This document shows, one piece after another, positions 7,965 through 14,975 of a stretch of 64,000 nt of DNA. Source of the DNA: an uncultured Eubacteriales bacterium (lineage in GTDB: Bacteria > Bacillota > Clostridia > Oscillospirales > CAG-382); NCBI GenBank assembly GCA_934479825.1, contig CAKSOW010000012.1, positions 3,214-67,213 of the forward strand. The letters run 5' to 3'. The first letter of the stretch is position 1, and every line of letters begins with the position of its first letter. The notes under the pieces are model-generated. The model was not told where the DNA came from. It did not search any database and saw only the letters and a list, made by a program, of their open reading frames with translations. Made by a program: the position numbers and the translations under genes.

Positions 7965-9350
7965 ATGCGTTACCTATTGAACCCCCATATAGCCTTACGC
8001 TCATGGAAACTTGTTCCTTATGCCTATTACATCAAGGGCGAGCGAAACGCCCAAGGACTGAAAAAAGAGGAATTTGAATTTCTTTGCGCGTGTGACGGCA
8101 AAACCGAGCTTCCCTCCGATAACGAAAGCCCTCTTGTCCGCCGTCTCCTTGAAAACGGCTTTATCCATGCGGCAAAAGAGGGAGAAATCCTATCCGATTG
8201 GAGCAGACCGCTGGTCTGCTCCAACAGGTATTTTCCTGCCATGAACTGGATGATAACGGGCCGGTGCAACTACAACTGTCTGCACTGCTTCAATGCCGCA
8301 GACAATGCGCCGCTTATGAGCGAATGGAGCATGGAGGAGGCGGACAAGCTTCTTGACCAGGCGCGTGACTGCGGAATCAACGCCTTTACCATTACGGGCG
8401 GCGAGCCGATGTTCCACAAGAACTTTTTCGATATTTTAGACGGCATTTACCGGCGCGGAATGTATGTGGAAGAGCTGAACACAAACGGATATTTTATAAC
8501 AGCGGAGACGCTTGACCGCATGAAAAAAGTCGGAAGTATGCCGTTAATGAAGATATCCTTTGACGGCATCGGCTACCACAACTGGATGCGTAACCGCAAG
8601 GATGCCGAAGAATCGGCGATGCGTGCGATTTCTCTATGCTTAGAAAACGGCTTCCGTGTCAAGGTGCAGACGAATATGAACCGCCGCAACAGCGGATGTA
8701 TGTACGAAACGGTGGAACTGCTTGACTCGATGGGTGTGGACGAGACGCGGATCATCCGCACAACGGAAGCGCCGCGCTGGGTGCAGAACGCAGGGGATTC
8801 CTGTCTGTCCTTGCAGGAATATTTTGACGAATCCCTCGCCCTTTTACAAAGATACGCACAGGGAAAGCATCGTATGGACCTCACCGTCTGGCAGATTGGG
8901 ACGCTGTTTCCGCAATCGAAATTCTACACGCTCACGGCTGTAAACTCTTGCGCCGGCCGTTATCGTGACAGTGCGCCGGTCTGCAAGGGTAACCGCGGCA
9001 TGGTCGCGGTCGGTGCGAACGGGCATGTGTATCCCTGCCACCAGATGTCAGGGTATTATGAACAGCACGGAGATGTTTTAGGCAATGTGAAAGACACGCC
9101 GCTTGCCGAGCTGCTTTCGGACAGCCGGTATCTGGACGAGGTCTGCACCACGCTCGGAACTTTGCGCGAAAAGAACGGGAAATGCGGTCAATGTGAATAT
9201 TTTGAACGCTGTAACGGCGGCTGCCGTGCCATTGCCTTGGCATTAACGGGGGATAAACTCGGTATCGACCCCTCAAAATGCCTGTTCTGGGAAGAACGGT
9301 ACGACCAAAAAATTGCAGAGTTGCTCCCCGGTTATCAGACCGTTATGTAA
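7965..9350 (+). CDS. Radical SAM/SPASM peptide maturase with PqqD-like N-terminus
   Basis: A 461-aa radical SAM enzyme, the only modifying enzyme seen in the locus, expected to install carbon-centred cross-links (for example Cys thioethers) in the precursors. The first about 85 residues resemble a PqqD-like leader-recognition domain. Cys101, Cys105 and Cys108 (CNYNCLHC) bind the SAM cluster, with GGEP downstream. The C-terminus is a SPASM domain with many Cys (NSCAGRY, VCKGNRG, VYPCHQMSG, CGQCEYFERCNGGC, SKCLFW) for two auxiliary Fe-S clusters. Start chosen at 7965 because a GGAG site precedes it; an in-frame ATG at 7938 lies inside the hairpin. The exact chemistry cannot be read from sequence. 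Confidence 0.92.
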   Translation: MRYLLNPHIALRSWKLVPYAYYIKGERNAQGLKKEEFEFLCACDGKTELPSDNESPLVRRLLENGFIHAAKEGEILSDWSRPLVCSNRYFPAMNWMITGRCNYNCLHCFNAADNAPLMSEWSMEEADKLLDQARDCGINAFTITGGEPMFHKNFFDILDGIYRRGMYVEELNTNGYFITAETLDRMKKVGSMPLMKISFDGIGYHNWMRNRKDAEESAMRAISLCLENGFRVKVQTNMNRRNSGCMYETVELLDSMGVDETRIIRTTEAPRWVQNAGDSCLSLQEYFDESLALLQRYAQGKHRMDLTVWQIGTLFPQSKFYTLTAVNSCAGRYRDSAPVCKGNRGMVAVGANGHVYPCHQMSGYYEQHGDVLGNVKDTPLAELLSDSRYLDEVCTTLGTLREKNGKCGQCEYFERCNGGCRAIALALTGDKLGIDPSKCLFWEERYDQKIAELLPGYQTVM

Positions 9351-9374
9351 CGCCGGAGAAAGGATCAGACTTTT

Positions 9375-11099
9375 ATGAAAACCGGAATTCGTATTTCCGC
9401 GGCACTTCTTGCCGCCCTTTTTGTCCTGGCGGCATTCGTCTCGTGCGGACAAAACGAAACATACACCAAGGACGCCGTAACCACACTAAGCCCGACCGGC
9501 ACAGAAAACGGCGAAACCGCCCCTCTGCCAGAAGATATCGTTGTGCTTTATACCAACGACGTCCATTGCGGCATAGAAGAAAACATAGGCTATGCCGGGC
9601 TTGCCGCGTACAAAAATCTTGTAGAATCACAGACCGAGAATGTCCTTTTAGTGGACTGCGGCGATGCCATTCAGGGCAACGCGTTCGGAACAGTCTCGAA
9701 AGGCATGTTTATCATCGATTTAATGAACCGTGTCGGCTATGATTACGCCGTCCCCGGAAACCATGAGTTCGGTTACGGGATGGAACAGCTTTCGGTTCTG
9801 ATCGATAACGCAGACGCGACCTATCTTGGCTGCAATATCACCTATACGGGAAAAAACAGCAATCTTCTGTCTGCGGTAAAGCCATATGACATCAAGGAAT
9901 ATGGTGAAAAGAAGATAGCCTGCATCGGCGTGCTCACCCCTGAAACCTTAACCTCGGCAACCCCTTCCGGTTTTATGGAGGACGGAGAGTTTGTCTACGG
10001 CTTTTACGGTGAAAGCGAAGAAGCTTTCTATACGCAGATCCAAAAGAATATCGACGCCTGCAAAAAAGAGGGCGCGGATTATGTAATCATTCTTTCGCAC
10101 CTCGGGGATGAAGAAAACAGCTTATTTTCCTCAACTGCCTTGATCAAGCACACAACCGGCATTGACGCAGTGCTTGACGGTCATGCGCATACTATCATTT
10201 CTTCCCGGGTGGTACGGGACAAAGAGGGAAACGCCGTACTTCTCTCCTCCTCCGGAACAAAATTAAATGCAATCGGTCAGCTTGTCATTACCGCCGACGG
10301 CTTTATCAGTACCGGCCTTATTACCGACTTTGACGAAAAGGACAGCGAAACCGAAGCGGCTGTGCAAAAAGCAAAAGAAATCTACGACAGTACCTTAAAA
10401 GAGGTCGTCGCCACAAGCGACATAGCGTTGTCTGTATCCGACGAAAACGGTATCCGCATGGTAAGAAGCCGCGAGACTGCAATAGGAAATTTCTGCGCGG
10501 ACGCCTACCGCAGTGTGACGGACGCCGATATTGCCGTAGTCAACGGCGGCGGTATACGGGCGGATCTGCCGAAGGGCGATATAACCTATGCGGATATCAT
10601 AGCGATCCATCCTCACGAAGATACAATTTGCGTTACCAAAGCGACAGGACAACAGATTTTAGATCTGCTTGAAACAGCCTCCCGCAATACGAGATCCGTC
10701 TATGAAGAAAGCGGAAACGCGACCGGGGAATTTGGAGGATTTATGCAGGTGTCGGGACTGCGCTATACCATAGATACCCGGATTCCTTCGTCTGTAAAGC
10801 TTGACGAGAAAGGATTCTTCCTCTCGGTCAATGGCGAACGGCGTGTGAAGGATGTACAGGTGCAGGGAAAAGACGGCATGTATACCGCAATCGACCCACA
10901 GGCGACTTACGCCGTGGCCTCCAACAGCTATTTGATCAAAGACAGCGGAGACGGTCTCAATATGTTTGCCGGAAACGAACTTTTGTTAAACGATGTTATG
11001 ATAGACAATCAGGCATTAGTCACCTACCTCCGCGACACCCTGAAAGGCAAGCCCGGCGACAGATACTCTGCCGTCGAAGGACGTATCACCGTCCAATAA
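9375..11099 (+). CDS. Lipoprotein 5'-nucleotidase / metallophosphatase (UshA-like)
   Basis: A 574-aa surface lipoprotein that should hydrolyse nucleotides outside the cell. Signal peptide with lipobox-like FVSC (Cys26), a short low-complexity linker, then a calcineurin-like metallophosphatase domain with LYTNDVHCG, DCGDAIQG, GNHEFGYG and DGHAHTI metal-binding motifs. The C-terminal nucleotidase domain carries NGGGIRADLPKGDITYADI. Length is normal for bacterial 5'-nucleotidases. It starts 24 bp after the maturase stop and ends at a terminator, so it is likely the last gene of the same transcript; a role in the peptide system is not evident. Confidence 0.93.
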   Translation: MKTGIRISAALLAALFVLAAFVSCGQNETYTKDAVTTLSPTGTENGETAPLPEDIVVLYTNDVHCGIEENIGYAGLAAYKNLVESQTENVLLVDCGDAIQGNAFGTVSKGMFIIDLMNRVGYDYAVPGNHEFGYGMEQLSVLIDNADATYLGCNITYTGKNSNLLSAVKPYDIKEYGEKKIACIGVLTPETLTSATPSGFMEDGEFVYGFYGESEEAFYTQIQKNIDACKKEGADYVIILSHLGDEENSLFSSTALIKHTTGIDAVLDGHAHTIISSRVVRDKEGNAVLLSSSGTKLNAIGQLVITADGFISTGLITDFDEKDSETEAAVQKAKEIYDSTLKEVVATSDIALSVSDENGIRMVRSRETAIGNFCADAYRSVTDADIAVVNGGGIRADLPKGDITYADIIAIHPHEDTICVTKATGQQILDLLETASRNTRSVYEESGNATGEFGGFMQVSGLRYTIDTRIPSSVKLDEKGFFLSVNGERRVKDVQVQGKDGMYTAIDPQATYAVASNSYLIKDSGDGLNMFAGNELLLNDVMIDNQALVTYLRDTLKGKPGDRYSAVEGRITVQ

Positions 11100-11129
11100 G
11101 CCGGAAATTATATTACAAACACAGACAGC

Positions 11130-11158
11130 AACGCCGACCGGAACTTCCGGTCGGCGTT
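11130..11158 (+). terminator. Terminator after the nucleotidase gene
   Basis: A 13-bp stem (AACGCCGACCGGA with its complement) around a short loop 30 bp after the stop, followed by a T-containing tract. Probable end of the RiPP operon. Confidence 0.75.
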
Positions 11159-11294
11159 TATGTATTCTATATGCAGTTACTCTGAATCAACCGTTGGGAC
11201 AGCCTGAAAATAAAAAATCTCCCGTCCGCTTTTCATTTAGAAAAAGGGAACGGGAGTGAGGGAAAGTTACCCTTGCACAGGCAAACTTTGCCCC

Positions 11295-12257
11295 TTACCG
11301 TGCGCCGGAAATCTTATGCGGCTCGTACGGTTCTTCCAAATAGGCGATTTCTTCATCTGTAAACGAAACGTCAAGAGCGCCGCAAGCGTCGTCCAGATAA
11401 CGCGCTTTGGTCGCGCCGATAATGGGAGAGAGAATCCCTTTGGCGAACAGCCATGCAAGCGAGATCTGCGTCATGGTAACCTCATGTTTTTCGGCAAGCG
11501 ACGCAACGCGCATGGAGATCTCATGATCGGTCTTTTCGGTTGAATCGTATTTGCGCGCCGCCATGGCATCGGTCTTGCTGCGCTTGGTGTCGGCATGCCA
11601 TTCGGTGCGGCAAAGCCTTCCGGCGGCAAGCGGACTGTACGGCGTGAGCGACACGCCGAATTGCTTGCAGACCGGAATCAACTCACGCTCGTCCTCGCGG
11701 TAAAGCAAATTGTAGTGATCCTGCATGGAAACAAACGGCGTAAGGCTGTTATCACGCGCACAAAGCTGCATATTGTAAAACTGATACCCATACATAGCGG
11801 AAGCGCCGAGCGCACGGACCTTTCCGGCCTTGACCAGTTTGTCAAGAGCGTCCATGGTCTCTTCGATCGGTGTGGCATAATCAAAACGGTGAATGATATA
11901 TAGGTCGAGATAATCTGTGCCTAAGCGGCGCAGTGTGCCGTCGATCTCACGCTGAATTGCCTGCCGCGAAAGAGCGCCGTCGTTGAAATAGACCTTGGAA
12001 GCAAGAATCACTTTGTCACGGACGACGTTTCTTCTGATCGCCTTACCAAGATATTCTTCACTTGTACCATGCGAATAGCTGTTGGCCGTGTCGAAAAAAT
12101 TGATGCCGCAATCCAACGCATGCTTAACAATGTCGTTTGTTTCTTCGGGATCAAGCGTCCATTCGTGAAAATCGGCGGACGGTTTGCCGAAACCCATGCA
12201 ACCCACACAAAGGCGTGAAACTTCGATGTCTGTGTTTCCGAGTTTTGCATATTTCAT
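11295..12257 (-). CDS. Aldo/keto reductase
   Basis: A 320-aa NADPH-dependent aldo/keto reductase of the YghZ/Tas-like type. It has the N-terminal barrel start KYAKLGNTDIEVSRLCVGCMG, catalytic Asp and Tyr in FFDTANSYSHGTSEEYLGKA, Lys in ILASKVYF, His in LYIIHRFD, and the late cofactor region PIIGATKARYLDD. Start is set at 12257, where GAGGAGG precedes the ATG; the frame stays open upstream without a better start. It stands alone between a T-box locus and the RiPP operon, transcribed the opposite way. Physiological substrate unknown. Confidence 0.93.
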   Translation of the reverse strand: MKYAKLGNTDIEVSRLCVGCMGFGKPSADFHEWTLDPEETNDIVKHALDCGINFFDTANSYSHGTSEEYLGKAIRRNVVRDKVILASKVYFNDGALSRQAIQREIDGTLRRLGTDYLDLYIIHRFDYATPIEETMDALDKLVKAGKVRALGASAMYGYQFYNMQLCARDNSLTPFVSMQDHYNLLYREDERELIPVCKQFGVSLTPYSPLAAGRLCRTEWHADTKRSKTDAMAARKYDSTEKTDHEISMRVASLAEKHEVTMTQISLAWLFAKGILSPIIGATKARYLDDACGALDVSFTDEEIAYLEEPYEPHKISGAR

Positions 12258-12284
12258 GATTATTACCTCCTCTTTTATAATTTC

Positions 12285-12313
12285 AGTATAGCAGGCAAAA
12301 ATACGTCCTGCAA
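12285..12313 (-). promoter_or_regulatory. Promoter of the aldo/keto reductase gene
   Basis: On the minus strand TTGCAG, 17 bp, then TATACT, about 28 bp upstream of the ATG at 12257. Good spacing and near-consensus boxes for the housekeeping sigma factor. Confidence 0.7.
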
Positions 12314-12424
12314 GACAAAAATGTAAAGAAACATGCTTTTTTAACTCATTTTTGCCTAAAATGCCTATAAAGAACACCGGATTTGCGAGAGAATCCGCTA
12401 TTGTGCCGAATTTCCGAAAAGGCC

Positions 12425-12453
12425 TTGACAAATCGCTTTTTGCATATTATAAT
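12425..12453 (+). promoter_or_regulatory. Promoter of the T-box leader
   Basis: Perfect TTGACA (12425-12430), 17-bp spacer, perfect TATAAT (12448-12453). It drives the leader RNA described next and the threonine deaminase gene. Confidence 0.9.
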
Positions 12454-12461
12454 AAAAGTGT

Positions 12462-12768
12462 AAAAGCGATGATGAGGAAAAGTAGCAAAGCAAAAATCCT
12501 TTCAGAGAGCCGCCGGGCGGTGAAAGGCGGTAAGGAAAAGCTTGTGCGAAAATCACCTCCGAGCTGAACGCCTGAAACGGTATACGAACAAAAGCATTTG
12601 TTCCCCCCAGAATGGAAATGAGCATGGGAAAAGGTTCGTGCAGCCATGCCGCCGTAAGTAAGCGTTTCCGCATGTCTGCGTTATCGGACAGACGCATATC
12701 GGTGCGTTACAATTAAAAAGAGTGGTACAAGGATTTGTCTCTTTGGTGAGATGAATCCTTTTTTATTC
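12462..12768 (+). promoter_or_regulatory. T-box riboswitch, probably isoleucine-specific
   Basis: Non-coding leader with T-box hallmarks: GATGAGGAAAAGTAGCA (AGTA box near 12481), a GC-rich apical part (AGAGAGCCGCCGGGCGG), a probable specifier ATC at 12552-12554 flanked by AAA and ACC, and the T-box AGTGGTACAAGGA at 12721-12733. A terminator stem (AAGGATT with AATCCTT) and T-run at 12729-12768 overlap the T-box. ATC would read uncharged tRNA-Ile, which makes sense for threonine deaminase, the first enzyme of isoleucine synthesis. Low charged tRNA-Ile would favour read-through. Class is clear; the specifier was placed by eye. Confidence 0.85.
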
Positions 12769-12818
12769 ATACGGCAAAAAATCTTTCATAAGATAAAATA
12801 CGGAAAGGAATGGAAAAA

Positions 12819-14015
12819 ATGGTCTCCCTTGACAAAATCTATCATGCGTCCTATGTGTTGAAAGACGTTATCCGCAACACAGAGCTCATCCGTGCTCCCA
12901 AGATCCGTTCAGACTGCGAAGTTTTTCTCAAACCGGAATGCTTGCAGGTAACCGGTTCTTTTAAAGTGCGCGGTTCGGGTTACATGATAAGCCAGCTTAC
13001 CGACGAAGAAAAGGCGCATGGCGTTATTGCTTGCAGTGCCGGAAATCATGCCCAGGGCGTGGCGCTGGCCGCAACCAAATACGGAATCAAATCGATCATC
13101 TGTCTGCCGGACGGCGCGCCGATCTCCAAAGTCGAAGCAACCAAGAATTATGGCGCAGAGGTCTGCATGGTCAAGGGCGTATATGACGACGCTTATAAAA
13201 AAGCCATCGAAATGCGCGATGAATTCGGATATACGTTCATTCATCCGTTTGATAACGAAAACGTCATTGCCGGTCAGGGAACGATCGGACTTGAAATATT
13301 GCATGATTTGGACGATGTGGACATCATCGTGGTGCCGATCGGCGGCGGCGGGCTTATTTCGGGCGTGGCGCTTGCGGCAAAAAAATTGAAGCCAAGCGTA
13401 AAAGTTTACGGTGTACAGGCGGCCGGCGCGCCGAGCATGTTCAATTCACTGCGCGACGGAAAAATTGAATGTCTGGATAAGGTTTCCACCATTGCCGACG
13501 GTATCGCGGTTAAACAACCCGGGGAGAATACGTTTGAGATCTGCAAAACATATGTGGATGAAGTCGTGACGGTAACAGAGGACGAAATATCGTCTGCCAT
13601 TTTAACGCTGATCGAACAGCAGAAAATGATTGCTGAGGGCGCAGGCGCAGTGTCGGTAGCGGCGGTCATGTTCGGGAAGATTCCGGAACTTGCCGGAAAA
13701 AAAGTGGTATGCGTTGTATCGGGCGGCAATATTGACGTGACCATTCTGTCGCGTGTCATCAAACGCGGACTTTTAACTTCGGGACGCTCATGCAGTCTTT
13801 GCATTGAACTTTTGGATAAGCCGGGACAGTTGCAGCAGGTCTCCGAGATCATCGCAGGTCTTGGCGGAAACGTCATCAGCGTGCATCATGAACGTGCCAG
13901 CGAAACGACGGATATCAACGGCTGTTATCTGCGCCTTGTGCTTGAAACGCGCAATGCCGAGCATATCAAACTCATTACCGACGCGCTGACGGCGCACGGT
14001 TTCAAACTGGTATAA
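12819..14015 (+). CDS. ilvA: Threonine ammonia-lyase with C-terminal ACT-like domain
   Basis: A 398-aa PLP enzyme converting threonine to 2-oxobutyrate. The PLP lysine lies in TGSFKVRGSGYM; SAGNHAQGVALAA and PIGGGGLISG are cofactor-binding loops. Residues about 325-398 form an ACT-like regulatory domain (CIELLDKPGQLQQVSEIIAG). Start set at the second ATG because GGAAAGGA is well spaced from it and abuts the first ATG at 12810. The predicted isoleucine T-box argues for a biosynthetic rather than catabolic role. ridA follows 30 bp later. Confidence 0.9.
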   Translation: MVSLDKIYHASYVLKDVIRNTELIRAPKIRSDCEVFLKPECLQVTGSFKVRGSGYMISQLTDEEKAHGVIACSAGNHAQGVALAATKYGIKSIICLPDGAPISKVEATKNYGAEVCMVKGVYDDAYKKAIEMRDEFGYTFIHPFDNENVIAGQGTIGLEILHDLDDVDIIVVPIGGGGLISGVALAAKKLKPSVKVYGVQAAGAPSMFNSLRDGKIECLDKVSTIADGIAVKQPGENTFEICKTYVDEVVTVTEDEISSAILTLIEQQKMIAEGAGAVSVAAVMFGKIPELAGKKVVCVVSGGNIDVTILSRVIKRGLLTSGRSCSLCIELLDKPGQLQQVSEIIAGLGGNVISVHHERASETTDINGCYLRLVLETRNAEHIKLITDALTAHGFKLV

Positions 14016-14045
14016 AAAACAGAAAATACGGAAAGGAAGATTTTC

Positions 14046-14417
14046 ATGGAAAAAGTTTACACCAATAAAGCGCCGGAAGCATTAGGCCCGTATACACAGG
14101 CGATGATAAGCGGAGGACTCGTCTTTACTTCGGGTCAGATCGCTATCAATCCTGGCACCGGAACGGTTGACGCGGCAACGATTGAAGAACAGACAGAGCA
14201 GGTATGCAAGAATCTTTCGGAGGTGTTGAAACAAGCCGGAAGTTCGTTGGAAAAAGCAGTCAAAACAGTCTGCTTTTTGAAGAACATGCCCGATTTTGCG
14301 GCATTCAACGGCGTATACGGTAAGTATTTTACCTCCAAACCGGCTCGTTCCTGCGTGGCCGTCAAAGAATTGCCCAAGGATGTCTTGGTAGAAGTGGAAG
14401 TTATTGCCGAACGGTAA
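14046..14417 (+). CDS. ridA: RidA family reactive enamine/imine deaminase
   Basis: A 123-aa YjgF/YER057c/UK114 protein that hydrolyses the unstable 2-aminocrotonate released by threonine deaminase, protecting PLP enzymes. Family signatures are LGPYTQAMISGGLVFTSGQIA and ARSCVAVKELPKDVLVEVEVIA, with the substrate-binding Arg in PARSCVAV. Its place 30 bp after the deaminase gene fits a shared transcript and function. Length is typical. Confidence 0.95.
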   Translation: MEKVYTNKAPEALGPYTQAMISGGLVFTSGQIAINPGTGTVDAATIEEQTEQVCKNLSEVLKQAGSSLEKAVKTVCFLKNMPDFAAFNGVYGKYFTSKPARSCVAVKELPKDVLVEVEVIAER

Positions 14418-14463
14418 AGTTTCGTGCAATTCCGCGAGCATAATGGGCGCAAAAAAAATCTCC

Positions 14464-14494
14464 GGCGGCAAAATTGACGAAAAATTTTGCCGCC
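14464..14494 (+). terminator. Hairpin after ridA
   Basis: A 12-bp stem (GGCGGCAAAATT with complement) 47 bp after the ridA stop. The A/T-rich lower stem serves as part of the T-tract; no long T-run follows, so termination strength is uncertain. Confidence 0.55.
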
Positions 14495-14521
14495 ATAAGC
14501 ACAAAAACAGGAAAAAATGTC

Positions 14522-14550
14522 TTGACGAATCGGAATTTGTATGCTATAAT
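14522..14550 (+). promoter_or_regulatory. Promoter of the interrupted tRNA-Leu gene
   Basis: TTGACG, 17 bp, TATAAT, placed 17 bp before the first tRNA base. It is a host promoter; because the tRNA gene is split it now transcribes the 5' half, the 110-bp repeat and, if not terminated, the intact tRNA-Leu at 14797. Confidence 0.85.
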
Positions 14551-14567
14551 AATCCCGTTACAGAAAT

Positions 14568-14606
14568 GCAGGTATGGCGGAATTGGCAGACGCGCTAGAT
14601 TCAGGT
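14568..14606 (+). tRNA. tRNA-Leu(CAG) 5' half, split in the anticodon loop
   Basis: Acceptor strand GCAGGTA, D-arm and the 5' anticodon stem CTAGA followed by the loop TTCAGGT, then foreign sequence. The matching 3' half (TCTAG, variable arm, T-arm, TACCTGC, ACCA) is at 40265-40319. Joining the two gives a normal 87-nt tRNA-Leu with anticodon CAG. The gene is therefore interrupted by the island and should not yield a working tRNA. Confidence 0.92.
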
Positions 14607-14708
14607 TTTTACACCATTTTTGACGAGTTCCCGATATGCCGAAATATCCCGAAAAGACTGGCATTCTCAGCAGAAAAGCGGTGTGCGGTTGGCACGTAAG
14701 ATTCAGGT
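14599..14708 (+). repeat. Left 110-bp direct repeat of the island
   Basis: Identical, as read, to 40162-40271. Each copy begins and ends with ATTCAGGT, the anticodon-loop sequence, and contains GACGAGTTCCCGATATGCCG. The left copy starts inside the tRNA-Leu 5' half. The repeat forms the attachment boundary of element B; the internal 94 bp are unlike tRNA and appear to belong to the element. Confidence 0.92.
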
Positions 14709-14796
14709 ATTCATTCTAAGAGTGAAAAATACTGGGTTTTAGGTACAACTACGGAGGTGTTACCTCTCCGTCAGTAAAAAAGGTAAACCTATATAT

Positions 14797-14883
14797 GCGG
14801 GTGTGGCGGAATTGGCAGACGCGATAGATTCAGGTTCTATTGGTCGCAAGGCTGTGCAGGTTCAAGTCCTGTCACCCGCACCA
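14797..14883 (+). tRNA. tRNA-Leu(CAG), intact, carried by the island
   Basis: Full 87-nt cloverleaf: acceptor GCGGGTG with CACCCGC, D-arm GCG/CGC around the GAATTGGCAGA loop, anticodon stem ATAGA/TCTAT with loop TTCAGGT (CAG), long variable arm, T-arm with TTCAAGT, and encoded CCA. It has the same anticodon as the split host gene but a different acceptor and variable arm. No clear promoter of its own is visible; the host tRNA promoter lies about 250 bp upstream on the same strand. Confidence 0.95.
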
Positions 14884-14928
14884 TATCGAGTGTTCATAAC
14901 GAAAGTGATGAACACTCGATATTTTTTT
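14883..14928 (+). terminator. Perfect 15-bp hairpin with T-run after tRNA-Leu
   Basis: ATATCGAGTGTTCAT and its exact complement around a 10-nt loop, followed by seven T. It would end tRNA-Leu transcription. It also overlaps the predicted left end of element A, and part of it (CGAGTGTTCATAACGAAA) recurs inverted at the right end. Confidence 0.8.
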
Positions 14929-14975
14929 GCCTATATTTCGTTGTTTGGAGCAGGATTTCTGCTCTTTTTCTTTTG

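Noticed and set aside
12352..12697. Short open frames upstream of ilvA on both strands
   Set aside because: They coincide with the T-box leader and its promoter and have no coding features.
14599..14708. Group I intron in tRNA-Leu
   Set aside because: Group I introns do interrupt tRNA-Leu anticodon loops in some bacteria, but about 110 bp is too short, no P/Q/R/S-type core is visible, and an identical copy lies at the far end of an integrase-carrying island.
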